Positions 43,894-51,779 of a DNA stretch of 64,000 nt are shown piece after piece. A program made the translations under genes and the position numbers. Position 1 is the stretch's first letter, and the number at the start of each line of letters is the position of its first letter. Under the pieces are notes generated by a model. It saw only the letters and a program-made list of their open reading frames with translations, had not been told where the DNA came from and ran no database searches. The stretch comes from Vibrio sp. SCSIO 43135 (GTDB lineage: Bacteria; Pseudomonadota; Gammaproteobacteria; Enterobacterales; Vibrionaceae): positions 2,108,001 through 2,172,000 of the forward strand of contig NZ_CP071859.1 of NCBI RefSeq assembly GCF_023716665.1. Direction: 5' to 3'.

Positions 43894-44493
43894 TTACAGC
43901 TTTTGCCTTCCCAGCAATGAGTGAGACAACGTTGTGCCGTCAACCAACTCAAGCTCTCCTCCGACAGGAACGCCATGAGCAATACGACTTGCCGAGACTT
44001 CATGAGCATGACACAACTCAGCAATATAGTGCGCTGTGGCCTCACCTTCTACTGTCGGGTTGGTGGCTAAAATCACTTCAGCAATATCGCCACGTCGTAG
44101 TCGGTAATCGAGTACATCTAGGCCAATATCGCTCGGGCCAATACCATCAAGCGGAGACAAATGCCCCATTAGCACAAAGTAACGGCCAGAAAACTGTCCG
44201 GTTGCTTCAACAGCTGCAATATCTGCCGGGCTTTCAACCACACAAAGCTGACCATTTTCTTGGCGCTTTGGATTGGTACAGATATGACACACTTCTTCTT
44301 CGGTAAAGGTTCGGCACTCGGTACAGTGACCAATTTCAGTCATCGCCTGACTCAATGCATCAGCAAGCTGAACGCCACCTTTTCTATCGCGCTGTAACAA
44401 ATGAAAGGCCATACGCTGTGCCGACTTGGGGCCAACCCCAGGTAGACAACGTAAGGCCTCCATCAAATGCTCCAGCATATGACTGGTACGCAT
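43894..44493 (-). CDS. recR: Recombination mediator protein RecR
   Basis: A 199-residue protein. The N-terminal helix-hairpin-helix ([20 protein letters not shown]) is followed by a zinc finger with four Cys ([19 protein letters not shown]), the Toprim domain ([54 protein letters not shown]) and the C-terminal [20 protein letters not shown]. With RecF and RecO it loads RecA on gaps. It is last of the dnaX-ybaB-recR group, 38 bases after ybaB, as in E. coli. Confidence 0.97.
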   Translation of the reverse strand: MRTSHMLEHLMEALRCLPGVGPKSAQRMAFHLLQRDRKGGVQLADALSQAMTEIGHCTECRTFTEEEVCHICTNPKRQENGQLCVVESPADIAAVEATGQFSGRYFVLMGHLSPLDGIGPSDIGLDVLDYRLRRGDIAEVILATNPTVEGEATAHYIAELCHAHEVSASRIAHGVPVGGELELVDGTTLSHSLLGRQKL

Positions 44494-44531
44494 TAATAAA
44501 TCGCTTTATTCAATAAAACTAAGCTTGCGCT

Positions 44532-44861
44532 TTAGAATGGCATCTTCATGCCTGGTGGAAGTTGCATACCACCAGTTACACCAGCCATTTTTTCTTTTTG
44601 TGTTTCTTCAACACGACGCGCCGCATCGTTAAATGCCGCTGCGATAAGATCTTCTAGCATCTCTTTATCGTCTTCCATCAGACTTTCATCGATTTCAACA
44701 CGACGCACGCTGTGGCTACCAGTGATAGTCACTTTTACAAGGCCAGCACCAGACTCACCGGTTACTTCCATGTTTGCGATTTCTTCTTGAAGCTTTTGCA
44801 TACGATCTTGCATTTGCTGGGCTTGCTTCATTAGATTGCCCATACCGCCTTTACCAAACAT
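44532..44861 (-). CDS. ybaB: YbaB/EbfC nucleoid-associated protein
   Basis: A 109-residue protein of the YbaB/EbfC family. The N-terminal helix has [20 protein letters not shown]. The three-stranded sheet [20 protein letters not shown] and the acidic [20 protein letters not shown] helix follow, and the flexible Met-Gly-Pro tail ends [13 protein letters not shown]. It dimerises and binds DNA as a nucleoid protein. It lies between dnaX and recR, the conserved order. All domains are normal. Confidence 0.96.
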   Translation of the reverse strand: MFGKGGMGNLMKQAQQMQDRMQKLQEEIANMEVTGESGAGLVKVTITGSHSVRRVEIDESLMEDDKEMLEDLIAAAFNDAARRVEETQKEKMAGVTGGMQLPPGMKMPF

Positions 44862-44949
44862 TTTCGTCTCTCTGGTTTAATTGGGTGTTTCACTATTTAT
44901 GGGGCTAAACATGCTTTATTTCAACCCCTGCTTATTCTGTTCTATCAGG

Positions 44950-47178
44950 TTAGATTGGACGAACGCTGTCTCTATCTAACTCGGCTGCAAAGCGCTTTTC
45001 AATAAATTGTACGTTACCGTCGTTCTCTAAACTGACGAACGCCTGCTGTAGCCTTTCTTGATAAAGCTTATCACGTAATTCTAACGGCGTTTCTCCCGCC
45101 TCGCCGATTTCTACAGATAAATGACAATCTTCACCTAACGCTGTATTCAATGCTTCGAGAAGCTCTTGCTGCGCTTTATCGGTGTTTAAATGCGCTTGTC
45201 CGGCACGTAGCGTCAGTTCAATTGAACTGCCCGATTTTTTGTACGACGAGTTTAGTGCTAACTGTTCGACCAGTTTTGCTGTCTCAAGTTTGGAAATAAT
45301 TTTGGACCAACCGTCTTGCTCGATTGACTCTTTCACCAGCTTTTCTGCCATTTCTGGCGTTTTAATATGCTCTAACGCTTTTTTAATTTGCGTCGGTGTC
45401 AGTTCCTTTTTGACTGTTTCAACAACAGGTTTAGACGGTTTCCATTGATATGGTTCATTCTTGTCCTGCTCTGGTGTACCAGAAGATAAGTTTGCAGTCA
45501 TTGAAGCAGGCGACACCGGCGCAGTACTCGCGTGCTTTTGAGCGACACGATCAAGTACCGATTCTTTTTTTGCTGATGTCGCACTAGGCTTTTTTGAGCC
45601 CGACTCCTTGCCAGATGATGAATCCCTAGCAGAGGATAATCCACGTCGCTGCGAGCGTAATTGATGACGTAAACCACTCAATGGTGAAGCAGGAGCCGCG
45701 CCCTGAGAGGCTTGCTGTTCAGGTTGGGAGACTATTTGTGCTGACGGAGGTGTACCTTGTGGCTCAGGCGCCATATCACTCGGTGGAATAGAGTCATACT
45801 CTGCGTAATCAGGCTGTCCCATCTCATAGCTAGGAGGCACATCCTGTGGCGCATAACCGTATTGGCTGCCGTCACTCACTGGTGGTGGTGTTTGTTCCGT
45901 ATTAGGCTGCTGCTGACGCGGCATCGAAGGTACTGGTCGTGCAGCAATTTGCGGTGCAGATTGCTCAGCAATCGGTGACGCAGGGGCTGCCGGCGCTTGA
46001 TTGACAGCAGGTGCAGCTTGAGGCTGAACCGGCACACTCGCTTCTTGAGCAGCACTTGTTGCTTGCGTCGAGATACTGTTTATCACCGAACTGGATGCTG
46101 GCTTGAATGCCATCATACGAAGTACGATCATTTCGAGGCCAATACGCTCTGTTGGCGACAGCGGTAAATCTTCTCGACCTTTTGAAGCAATCTGATAGTA
46201 CAGCTGCACATCTTGTGGCGACAACGCTTTACTTAGTAATTCGATTTTTTCCGCGTCTGGCTGCGCTTTATCAAGCGTCGCTGGTAATGCTTGATACATT
46301 GCTATTCGGTGCAGCTGAGTAGCAAGCTGCTCGAGCAACCCGTCCCACTCAACTCCGTTTTGTGCTAACTGGTCAATACAGTCCATCGCTGTTTGGGGCT
46401 GTTTTTGACTGATCGCTTCTAGCAAATGAATCGCTTGATCAGTATCAAGCGTTCCCAACATGTGGGCTACGGTATCTGTTTGAACATTTCCATTACCAAG
46501 CGCAATGGCTTGATCGGTCAAGCTAAGCGCATCACGCATACTGCCATCGGCCGCGTGTGAGATCATCCCGAGCGCTCGAGCTTCTGCAGAGACTTGCTCT
46601 TGTTCAAGAATATGACCGAGTTGCTGATGAATGTTATCAACACTGATTGGTTTGAGGTGGAACTGCAAACAGCGTGACAAGATGGTCACCGGCAGTTTTT
46701 GCGGATCGGTTGTTGCCAATAGGAACTTCACATACTCAGGCGGCTCTTCCAACGTTTTAAGCAATGCATTAAAACTGTGCCTAGAGAGCATGTGTACTTC
46801 ATCGATTAGATAAACCTTGAAGCGACCACGCGCGGGCTTGTATTGAACGTTATCCAATAGATCACGAGTATCTTCAACCTTAGTGCGAGAAGCTGCATCG
46901 ATTTCCAGTAAGTCGACAAAGCGACCTTGGTCGATCTCTTTACAGCTATCACAGGTACCACAAGGTGTTGAAGTGATGCCAGTTTCACAGTTCAAACCTT
47001 TGGCAAACAATCGTCCAATTGTGGTTTTACCTACGCCGCGCGTTCCACTAAACAGGTACGCATGGTGTAAACGATTTTGTGCTAAGGCATTTTCTAGCGC
47101 AGTCAGAACATGCGCTTGCCCAACCACTTCATTGAACTTAGTTGGGCGCCACTTCCGCGCTAAGGCAAGATAACTCAT
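44950..47178 (-). CDS. dnaX: DNA polymerase III subunits tau and gamma
   Basis: Full-length tau is 742 residues. Domain I carries Walker A Gly45-Thr52 (GTRGVGKT), the zinc module Cys64, Cys73, Cys76 and Cys79, and Walker B with Asp126-Glu127-Val-His. AAA+ lid domains run to about 360. A Pro/Gln/Ala-rich linker (about 370-520) and the tau-specific C-terminal domains IV-V follow. Within the linker a programmed -1 frameshift site (next entry) would yield gamma of about 531 residues. The linker is longer than in E. coli (643 residues in total there). It is first in the dnaX-ybaB-recR group and follows apt. Confidence 0.97.
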   Translation of the reverse strand: MSYLALARKWRPTKFNEVVGQAHVLTALENALAQNRLHHAYLFSGTRGVGKTTIGRLFAKGLNCETGITSTPCGTCDSCKEIDQGRFVDLLEIDAASRTKVEDTRDLLDNVQYKPARGRFKVYLIDEVHMLSRHSFNALLKTLEEPPEYVKFLLATTDPQKLPVTILSRCLQFHLKPISVDNIHQQLGHILEQEQVSAEARALGMISHAADGSMRDALSLTDQAIALGNGNVQTDTVAHMLGTLDTDQAIHLLEAISQKQPQTAMDCIDQLAQNGVEWDGLLEQLATQLHRIAMYQALPATLDKAQPDAEKIELLSKALSPQDVQLYYQIASKGREDLPLSPTERIGLEMIVLRMMAFKPASSSVINSISTQATSAAQEASVPVQPQAAPAVNQAPAAPASPIAEQSAPQIAARPVPSMPRQQQPNTEQTPPPVSDGSQYGYAPQDVPPSYEMGQPDYAEYDSIPPSDMAPEPQGTPPSAQIVSQPEQQASQGAAPASPLSGLRHQLRSQRRGLSSARDSSSGKESGSKKPSATSAKKESVLDRVAQKHASTAPVSPASMTANLSSGTPEQDKNEPYQWKPSKPVVETVKKELTPTQIKKALEHIKTPEMAEKLVKESIEQDGWSKIISKLETAKLVEQLALNSSYKKSGSSIELTLRAGQAHLNTDKAQQELLEALNTALGEDCHLSVEIGEAGETPLELRDKLYQERLQQAFVSLENDGNVQFIEKRFAAELDRDSVRPI
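45542..45609 (-). promoter_or_regulatory. Programmed -1 frameshift signal in dnaX (gamma production)
   Basis: On the minus strand AAGGAG (45609-45604), eight bases, the slippery heptamer A-AAA-AAG (45595-45589; Lys529-Lys530), six bases, then a stem GCGACA / TGTCGC (45582-45577 with 45547-45542) with extra TCA/TGA pairing. In the -1 frame translation adds one codon, GCC (Ala), then stops at TAG. This is the same three-part design as E. coli dnaX, where the shift gives gamma. The codon frame was checked by hand. Confidence 0.88.
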
Positions 47179-47203
47179 GAAATAATCCAGTTATTCAGGG
47201 GAA

Positions 47204-47749
47204 TTAGTGACCGTCAAACTCACAGATGCTGTAAAGCTCAAGACCTAAAGCTTCTAGTCGCTTGTCACCACCAATTTCCGGCAGATTAATGACAAACGCA
47301 GCATGCTCAACTGAGCCACCAAGTTGGCGGATTAGCTTAGTCGTCGCTTCAATGGTACCACCCGTTGCAAGTAGGTCATCGACCATCAGAACTTTGTCAC
47401 CTTCGTTGATTGCATCAGTATGGATCTCTAAGGTATCTGTTCCATACTCAAGCTCGTAAGTCTGCGCTACAGTTTCTCTTGGAAGTTTACCAGGCTTACG
47501 TACTGGCACGAATCCAACACCAAGCTCTAACGCTAACGGAGCGCCAAATAGGAAGCCACGAGCTTCAGTTCCCACCACTTTGGTAAAGCCCATATCTTTG
47601 TACTTTTCAACCAACAGTTGAATCGTGGCTTGGTAAGCTTTCGCATCTTCCATCAAGCTAGTGACATCGCGAAATAAGATGCCTGGCTTCGGGTAATCTG
47701 GGATGCTTTTAATGCTCGATTTGATCAGAGAAATAGTTTCAGTAGTCAT
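47204..47749 (-). CDS. apt: Adenine phosphoribosyltransferase
   Basis: A 181-residue protein with [20 protein letters not shown] at the N-terminus, the hood segment [39 protein letters not shown] and the PRPP-binding signature [13 protein letters not shown]. It converts adenine and PRPP to AMP in purine salvage. It lies 25 bases upstream of dnaX in the same direction, and the ybaN-like gene lies upstream across a terminator, as in E. coli. Confidence 0.97.
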   Translation of the reverse strand: MTTETISLIKSSIKSIPDYPKPGILFRDVTSLMEDAKAYQATIQLLVEKYKDMGFTKVVGTEARGFLFGAPLALELGVGFVPVRKPGKLPRETVAQTYELEYGTDTLEIHTDAINEGDKVLMVDDLLATGGTIEATTKLIRQLGGSVEHAAFVINLPEIGGDKRLEALGLELYSICEFDGH

Positions 47750-47954
47750 AATTCAACTTATTTAGGTTGGCTCGTTGCTCGCGCTACCTATTAGAGTTTT
47801 ATTCAGGGCAACGTTCGCAAGCGTTTTGCTTATCAGTGACACAACCCACACTTACCAACTGAGCATATTGAAGAAGGTAGTCTCACTGACTCTGTATTCT
47901 TAGTAAATTATAGTGTTTTCAGCTCAACAAAGGTGTCGTTGCTGAAAAAACAAA

Positions 47955-47973
47955 CGCCCACTCGAAGAGCGGG
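47955..47973 (-). terminator. Terminator of the ybaN-like gene
   Basis: The hairpin GCCCgctc / gagtGGGC (minus strand) lies about 18 bases past the ybaN-like stop and is followed by TTTGTTTTTTC on the minus strand. The stem has one weak pair. Confidence 0.65.
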
Positions 47974-47990
47974 CACACTTCCCAGCAATA

Positions 47991-48344
47991 TTAGTGATTT
48001 TCTTCTTTTTCGGCAACCAACTCTATCACAGGAAGGCGTATAAACCACGTCAGCAGCAGGCACAGCATGACCAATAGCATGGCTTTTAACCCAAGATGTG
48101 GAACTACCCAGATAGAAAAAAGAAAACTGATCACAATAAGCACAGCCCCGCGCTTTTTTACTTGTTTGGTAACCGCGCGATTTTGTTCCCAATTGGCGAT
48201 GATAGGGCCGAAGGTTGCATGGTGATGTAACCAACTGTGAAAACGAGGACTACTGCGCATAAAGCAGGCGCTCGCTAGCAAGATAAAAGGTGTGGTAGGA
48301 AGAAGTGGAAGAACGATGCCGATAATGCCAAGTAATAGGCTCAA
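47991..48344 (-). CDS. ybaN: DUF454 / YbaN-family inner-membrane protein, start codon uncertain
   Basis: At least 117 residues from TTG 48344, with LPTTPFILLASACFMRSSPR (the DUF454 signature LPTTPFLLLAaxcf.RSSPR) and three or four membrane helices ending RLPVIELVAEKEENH. Homologues start about 11 residues earlier, at M(Q/R)RI..IIG. Here the frame is open that far (RRIALNIVGGLSLLLGIIG), but the only codons at the expected place are ATT (48377) and ATC (48383), the latter six bases after GGAG. TTG 48344 would cut the first membrane helix, so a rare start codon is likely. Function unknown. Conserved neighbour of apt. Confidence 0.85.
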   Translation of the reverse strand: MSLLLGIIGIVLPLLPTTPFILLASACFMRSSPRFHSWLHHHATFGPIIANWEQNRAVTKQVKKRGAVLIVISFLFSIWVVPHLGLKAMLLVMLCLLLTWFIRLPVIELVAEKEENH

Positions 48345-48408
48345 GCCACCAACAATATTAAGAGCAATTCGACGAATACTGATGGTGGACTCCTAACTCT
48401 TCGGGAGA

Positions 48409-48540
48409 TTAAAAACCCGCGTAGCCGTTCATAACTCGAATCCAAGTTAATGTTGCTGGAAGGGTTGGGATTAATAGCACAGCAATGAAGCCTAAAAAGT
48501 AGAAGATATTATAAGGTTCTTTGAAATCTTTGTCTGCCAT
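48409..48540 (-). CDS. Small membrane protein of 43 residues
   Basis: A short leftward frame with ATG at 48540 and TAA at 48411-48409, reading MADKDFKEPYNIFYFLGFIA at the N-terminus, then a membrane segment VLLIPTLPATLTW, ending RVMNGYAGF. Codon usage and a single membrane helix after a charged head suggest a real small protein. An AGAAG-like ribosome-binding site lies about 8 bases upstream. It sits just upstream of the ybaN-like gene (gap of 25 to 65 bases depending on that start) and may share its transcript. Function unknown. Confidence 0.6.
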   Translation of the reverse strand: MADKDFKEPYNIFYFLGFIAVLLIPTLPATLTWIRVMNGYAGF

Positions 48541-48710
48541 GGGATTACTTCTCTAATGTAGTTGACTGTTCGATTTTCTCATTGGTTACACAAGCGTTAA
48601 CAAAATGAGTAATTATTGTTTTGGCCGCAAACTATAACCGAAACATCGAATGACAAACACCGATGAATAAAAAGGTTATTTCCATGGTTGCTGTTTTGAA
48701 TACATACAAA

Positions 48711-48760
48711 AAGCCCGCAGATATCTAAGCAACCACATCGCTAAGAAAATCTACGGGCTT
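48711..48760 (-). terminator. Terminator of rssB
   Basis: The outer stem AAGCCCG / CGGGCTT continues inward with AGAT / ATCT across one mismatch each side. It lies 20 bases past the rssB stop and is followed by a T-rich run (TTTTTGTATG) on the minus strand. The loop is long and holds a second weak hairpin. Confidence 0.7.
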
Positions 48761-48779
48761 AATTTGATTAGTCCCTTTG

Positions 48780-49883
48780 TTAAGCACTACCACCTTGATA
48801 AATATCTAAACTAAAGCTACTGGTTCCAAGCTTACTTAACGATAACTGGCAAGCTGTGTTAATCGGCAACGAGGCCGTGACAAAATTCTTAGCACAGTTT
48901 TCTCCTAACCTTACGCCACCAGGAATGTGTTGGGATTGATAGCCGTTTGACCACTGGCCATCCAACCCGGCTGGTAATATAGATACCGTGCCTTCAGAGA
49001 GATCCGCTATGCCAAATAAAGCCTTAATTGGGCTTGCACATTCAGAGCAAGCGATACCTTTTTCGACAATATCCGCGATGTCTTTCAAATCGGCGTTGAA
49101 ACATTTTAAGTTTCGTAGGTAATCGTGAAATAGCGCGCGAACTAACAAAGTCGTCGCAACACCTCTCTCATCATCAGACGACGAGTCCACAAGGTAAAAG
49201 GCAAATTGGCCGTTCATCAACCAAGCGTAGTCGAATACAAGGGGCATCATCTCTGTTGACTGTAACAACCGGTAATTACATTTCCAAACCCCTTGAGAAG
49301 TGTCTTTGTCTGGAAGTAATGCATGCAGCAGATCTTTGGCTGCACTTGGGTTGTTTTGCAAATACTCTAAATGCCAATGAAGTTCTTGTTCTTCAGGCAG
49401 ATCACCACCACCATCAACTCTAAACCATTGGGTCGAAAAATCTCGTTGATCAGACATGTGATCAAAGGAATCATCCAACGTATTTTCAATAGCATCGCTT
49501 AAGTTTTGGTGATCTCCGATAGGTTTTGGCAGGAAGTCCTTAATTCCATAACGAAGTGCTTTTGCAACATCAGACATTTCGTCGGTTGCAGAGACCACAA
49601 TAAGTGGTAATGAAGGGTACTCAAGGCTGACTTCTTCCACGAATTCAATACCATCTAACACCGGCATTGAGAGATCGCACAAAATAAGATCCGGTTGCTC
49701 AACTCGAAGTTGCTTTAACCCCTCTAGCCCGTTCTCTGCCTCGGTTACCTTGTATCCTTGCGCTTCTAAATAGCCGGTCGTAATACGACGAAAAATGGGG
49801 TCGTCGTCCACCAGCATAATCAATTTCTGGCTAAGAGCGTTTTGCGCCGAGTGCACAGTAGCCGCGTTGTGAGTTTTATACAT
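48780..49883 (-). CDS. rssB: Response regulator, RssB-type sigma-S adaptor
   Basis: A protein of 367 residues from ATG 49883 (GAGG nine bases upstream). The receiver domain (about 20-140) has acidic Asp26-28, phospho-acceptor Asp70 in LILCDLSMPVLDG, and the RssB-typical VVSATDEMSDVAKALRYGIK, DFLPKP. The C-terminal domain (about 180-365) is the degenerate PP2C-like domain of RssB: LLHALLPDK, CNYRLLQ, FDYAWLMNGQFAFYLVDSS, RGVATTLLVRALFHDYL. RssB delivers RpoS to ClpXP. It is divergent from aphB, the same pairing I recall for VC1049-VC1050 of V. cholerae. Confidence 0.88.
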   Translation of the reverse strand: MYKTHNAATVHSAQNALSQKLIMLVDDDPIFRRITTGYLEAQGYKVTEAENGLEGLKQLRVEQPDLILCDLSMPVLDGIEFVEEVSLEYPSLPLIVVSATDEMSDVAKALRYGIKDFLPKPIGDHQNLSDAIENTLDDSFDHMSDQRDFSTQWFRVDGGGDLPEEQELHWHLEYLQNNPSAAKDLLHALLPDKDTSQGVWKCNYRLLQSTEMMPLVFDYAWLMNGQFAFYLVDSSSDDERGVATTLLVRALFHDYLRNLKCFNADLKDIADIVEKGIACSECASPIKALFGIADLSEGTVSILPAGLDGQWSNGYQSQHIPGGVRLGENCAKNFVTASLPINTACQLSLSKLGTSSFSLDIYQGGSA

Positions 49884-50122
49884 AAGCTTACGCCTCACAT
49901 CTCCATCACTTGGTTAGTTATTGTTATTTTTATTAGCTTGTCCAGTCACTCTTTAAAAAGTAGTCTTGAAATAACTTTTATACAAATATTCCACTTTTCA
50001 ACGCAGTTGCATACTATATGTATGGAATATCACATTTCTCAGAACTTGTTGATATGACGCAAGCTTTAACATATGAGAAAGTTATAAATTAACCGAATTC
50101 GTAAAAAAATGTGTCCGGAACG

Positions 50123-50998
50123 ATGAAATTAGATGATCTAAACCTATTTAGACTGGTTGTCGAAAATGGGAGCTATACCGCAACTTCGCGTAAGACCATG
50201 ATACCTGTCGCGACCATTACCCGACGCATTCAGGCATTAGAGGACTCTCTGAACCTGAGATTGCTCAATCGTCATGCGCGTAAACTATCTTTGACAGAAG
50301 CAGGCGAACGTTTTTATCAAGAGTGTTCACCTCTACTGCAACGCTTAGCGAATACCACCGAAGAGCTGACCGATGAATGCCGAGGCGCGGCTGGTCGAAT
50401 CAAGATATCCGCACCTTCTAACCTCACCAAACGTATGATGATGCCAATGTTCAATGCGTTTATGAGGCAATACCCCGACATCAATATAGAATTAACCACC
50501 AGCAACCTAGCTGATGAGCTTGACCCAACGGAATGGGATGTCATTTTCCGCGTCGGCCCTCAGCGTGACTCAAGCTTGATTGCTCGTAAGATCAGTGCAG
50601 TGGAAGATATTTTGGTTGCCAGCCCAGAGTATCTCGCAGCGAACCCTGCGCCACAGCATGCCGAAGAACTGAGCCAACATTCTCTGTTAAAAGGCTACCC
50701 ACTGATCAAGTGGCAACTATCAAACAGCTCTGGTGAAACGGTCGTGAATACCGATAAAGGGCGTTTTCAAGCGAGTACCCTGAACATTGTCCGTAGCGCA
50801 TGTTCCGACGGTTTAGGTATTACGCTTATGCCTAACGTTATGTTGAAAGAGTACATTGACGACGGCAGCTTGGTTCGAGTTCTTAAAGATTGGAACGCTA
50901 ACCCTCGTGATATCTATATGCTGTACAACCATAAAGACCACTTACCTGAAAAAGTGCGTTTATTTATCGATTTTGTTATCGCGTTTAATATCCACTAA
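50123..50998 (+). CDS. aphB: LysR-family regulator AphB
   Basis: A protein of 291 residues from ATG 50123 (an in-frame GTG at 50111 is possible). The N-terminus MKLDDLNLFRLVVENGSY, with KTMIPVATITRRIQALEDSL and LRLLNRHARKLSLTEAGERF, matches V. cholerae AphB nearly without change, as does FDVAF-type EWDVIFRVGPQRDSSLIARK and the C-terminal YNHKDHLPEKVRLFIDFVI. In V. cholerae AphB senses low oxygen and pH and activates tcpPH. Cys227 (RSACSDGLG) probably corresponds to the reported thiol switch (numbering differs). Here it must control other genes. It is divergent from rssB and convergent with a nitroreductase. Confidence 0.92.
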   Translation: MKLDDLNLFRLVVENGSYTATSRKTMIPVATITRRIQALEDSLNLRLLNRHARKLSLTEAGERFYQECSPLLQRLANTTEELTDECRGAAGRIKISAPSNLTKRMMMPMFNAFMRQYPDINIELTTSNLADELDPTEWDVIFRVGPQRDSSLIARKISAVEDILVASPEYLAANPAPQHAEELSQHSLLKGYPLIKWQLSNSSGETVVNTDKGRFQASTLNIVRSACSDGLGITLMPNVMLKEYIDDGSLVRVLKDWNANPRDIYMLYNHKDHLPEKVRLFIDFVIAFNIH

Positions 50999-51016
50999 TC
51001 GCAGGACAACTAGACA

Positions 51017-51054
51017 AAAAAAGAGCTTGGTAATAACACCAAGCTCTTTTTTAT
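51017..51054. terminator. Bidirectional terminator
   Basis: A perfect 14-bp stem (AAAAAGAGCTTGGT / ACCAAGCTCTTTTT) with A and T runs at both sides lies between aphB and the convergent nitroreductase gene. Confidence 0.88.
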
Positions 51055-51081
51055 TGTTTTCAGCCATTCATTACCAGTGAC

Positions 51082-51630
51082 TTACAAGTACTCGACAAAC
51101 TTAGTAAGATCTCGCTCTGGCACTTTCATTGGAGTACAACCCGGAGTACCTAAGTAAAGGAAGCCGACAATTTCATCTTCACCTTCAACACCAAAAGCCT
51201 GGCGAACTTGCTCATCAAACATCCACTTACCTGAACGCCAGAAACCTTGAAAACCCTGCGCCACCGCAGCCATCTGCATCGCCTGTACAGCGCAACCGGC
51301 AGAAAGATGCTGCTCTATCGCTGGCACTTTATCGTGTGGAGTCACTTTAGCGATCACTGTAATCACCATTGGTGCTCTAAAAGGCGCATTTTTCACTTTT
51401 TCGATTACCGCCTCTTCACTGTTCGCTGCGGTCGCTGCATTGACCAACACTTCAGACAGTTTTTGCAACCCCTCGCCTTGCGCGATGACAAATCGCCAAG
51501 GGGTTAAACCCGCATGATCTGGAGCTCGTAAACCTGCTCGAATAATATTTTCTAGTGCTGCTCCTTCAGGTGCTGGCGCAGCAAGTTTGGCAATTGACCT
51601 TCTGTTGAGCAACAGATCTAACGCATCCAT
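51082..51630 (-). CDS. NAD(P)H nitroreductase, YdjA-type
   Basis: A protein of 182 residues from ATG 51630 with AAGGA upstream (a TTG two codons earlier is unlikely). Nitroreductase fold: [37 protein letters not shown], a central loop, [20 protein letters not shown], and VGFLYLGTP near the end. The HAGLTPWRF and GFQGFWRSG blocks are typical of the small FMN-dependent YdjA/TdsD-like nitroreductases. It is a soluble homodimer whose physiological substrate is unknown. Its stop is close to the shared terminator with aphB. Confidence 0.9.
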   Translation of the reverse strand: MDALDLLLNRRSIAKLAAPAPEGAALENIIRAGLRAPDHAGLTPWRFVIAQGEGLQKLSEVLVNAATAANSEEAVIEKVKNAPFRAPMVITVIAKVTPHDKVPAIEQHLSAGCAVQAMQMAAVAQGFQGFWRSGKWMFDEQVRQAFGVEGEDEIVGFLYLGTPGCTPMKVPERDLTKFVEYL

Positions 51631-51717
51631 TTTCAATCCTTCTTTACTTCTTACTAGTCAACATTGGTTGCTAGTCTATTAATGCATTGTTATCACTTGA
51701 TAATAACTCTCGGTAAC

Positions 51718-51744
51718 AAAAAAGGCGAACCCAAAGGTTCGCCT
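51718..51744 (-). terminator. Terminator of fadIJ
   Basis: The hairpin AGGCGAACC / GGTTCGCCT (loop CAAA), with an A run before it that becomes a T run on the minus strand, lies 36 bases past the fadJ stop. Confidence 0.82.
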
Positions 51745-51779
51745 CAATTCACATAGATGCTCTTTTCTGAACAGCGATA

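Noticed and set aside
43917..44306. 129-codon frame opposite recR
   Set aside because: Antisense to the Toprim and zinc-finger region of recR; Gln/Leu-rich composition reflects the opposite strand.
47908..48234. 108-codon leftward frame overlapping the ybaN-like gene
   Set aside because: Out of frame with the conserved DUF454 reading and runs through its terminator.
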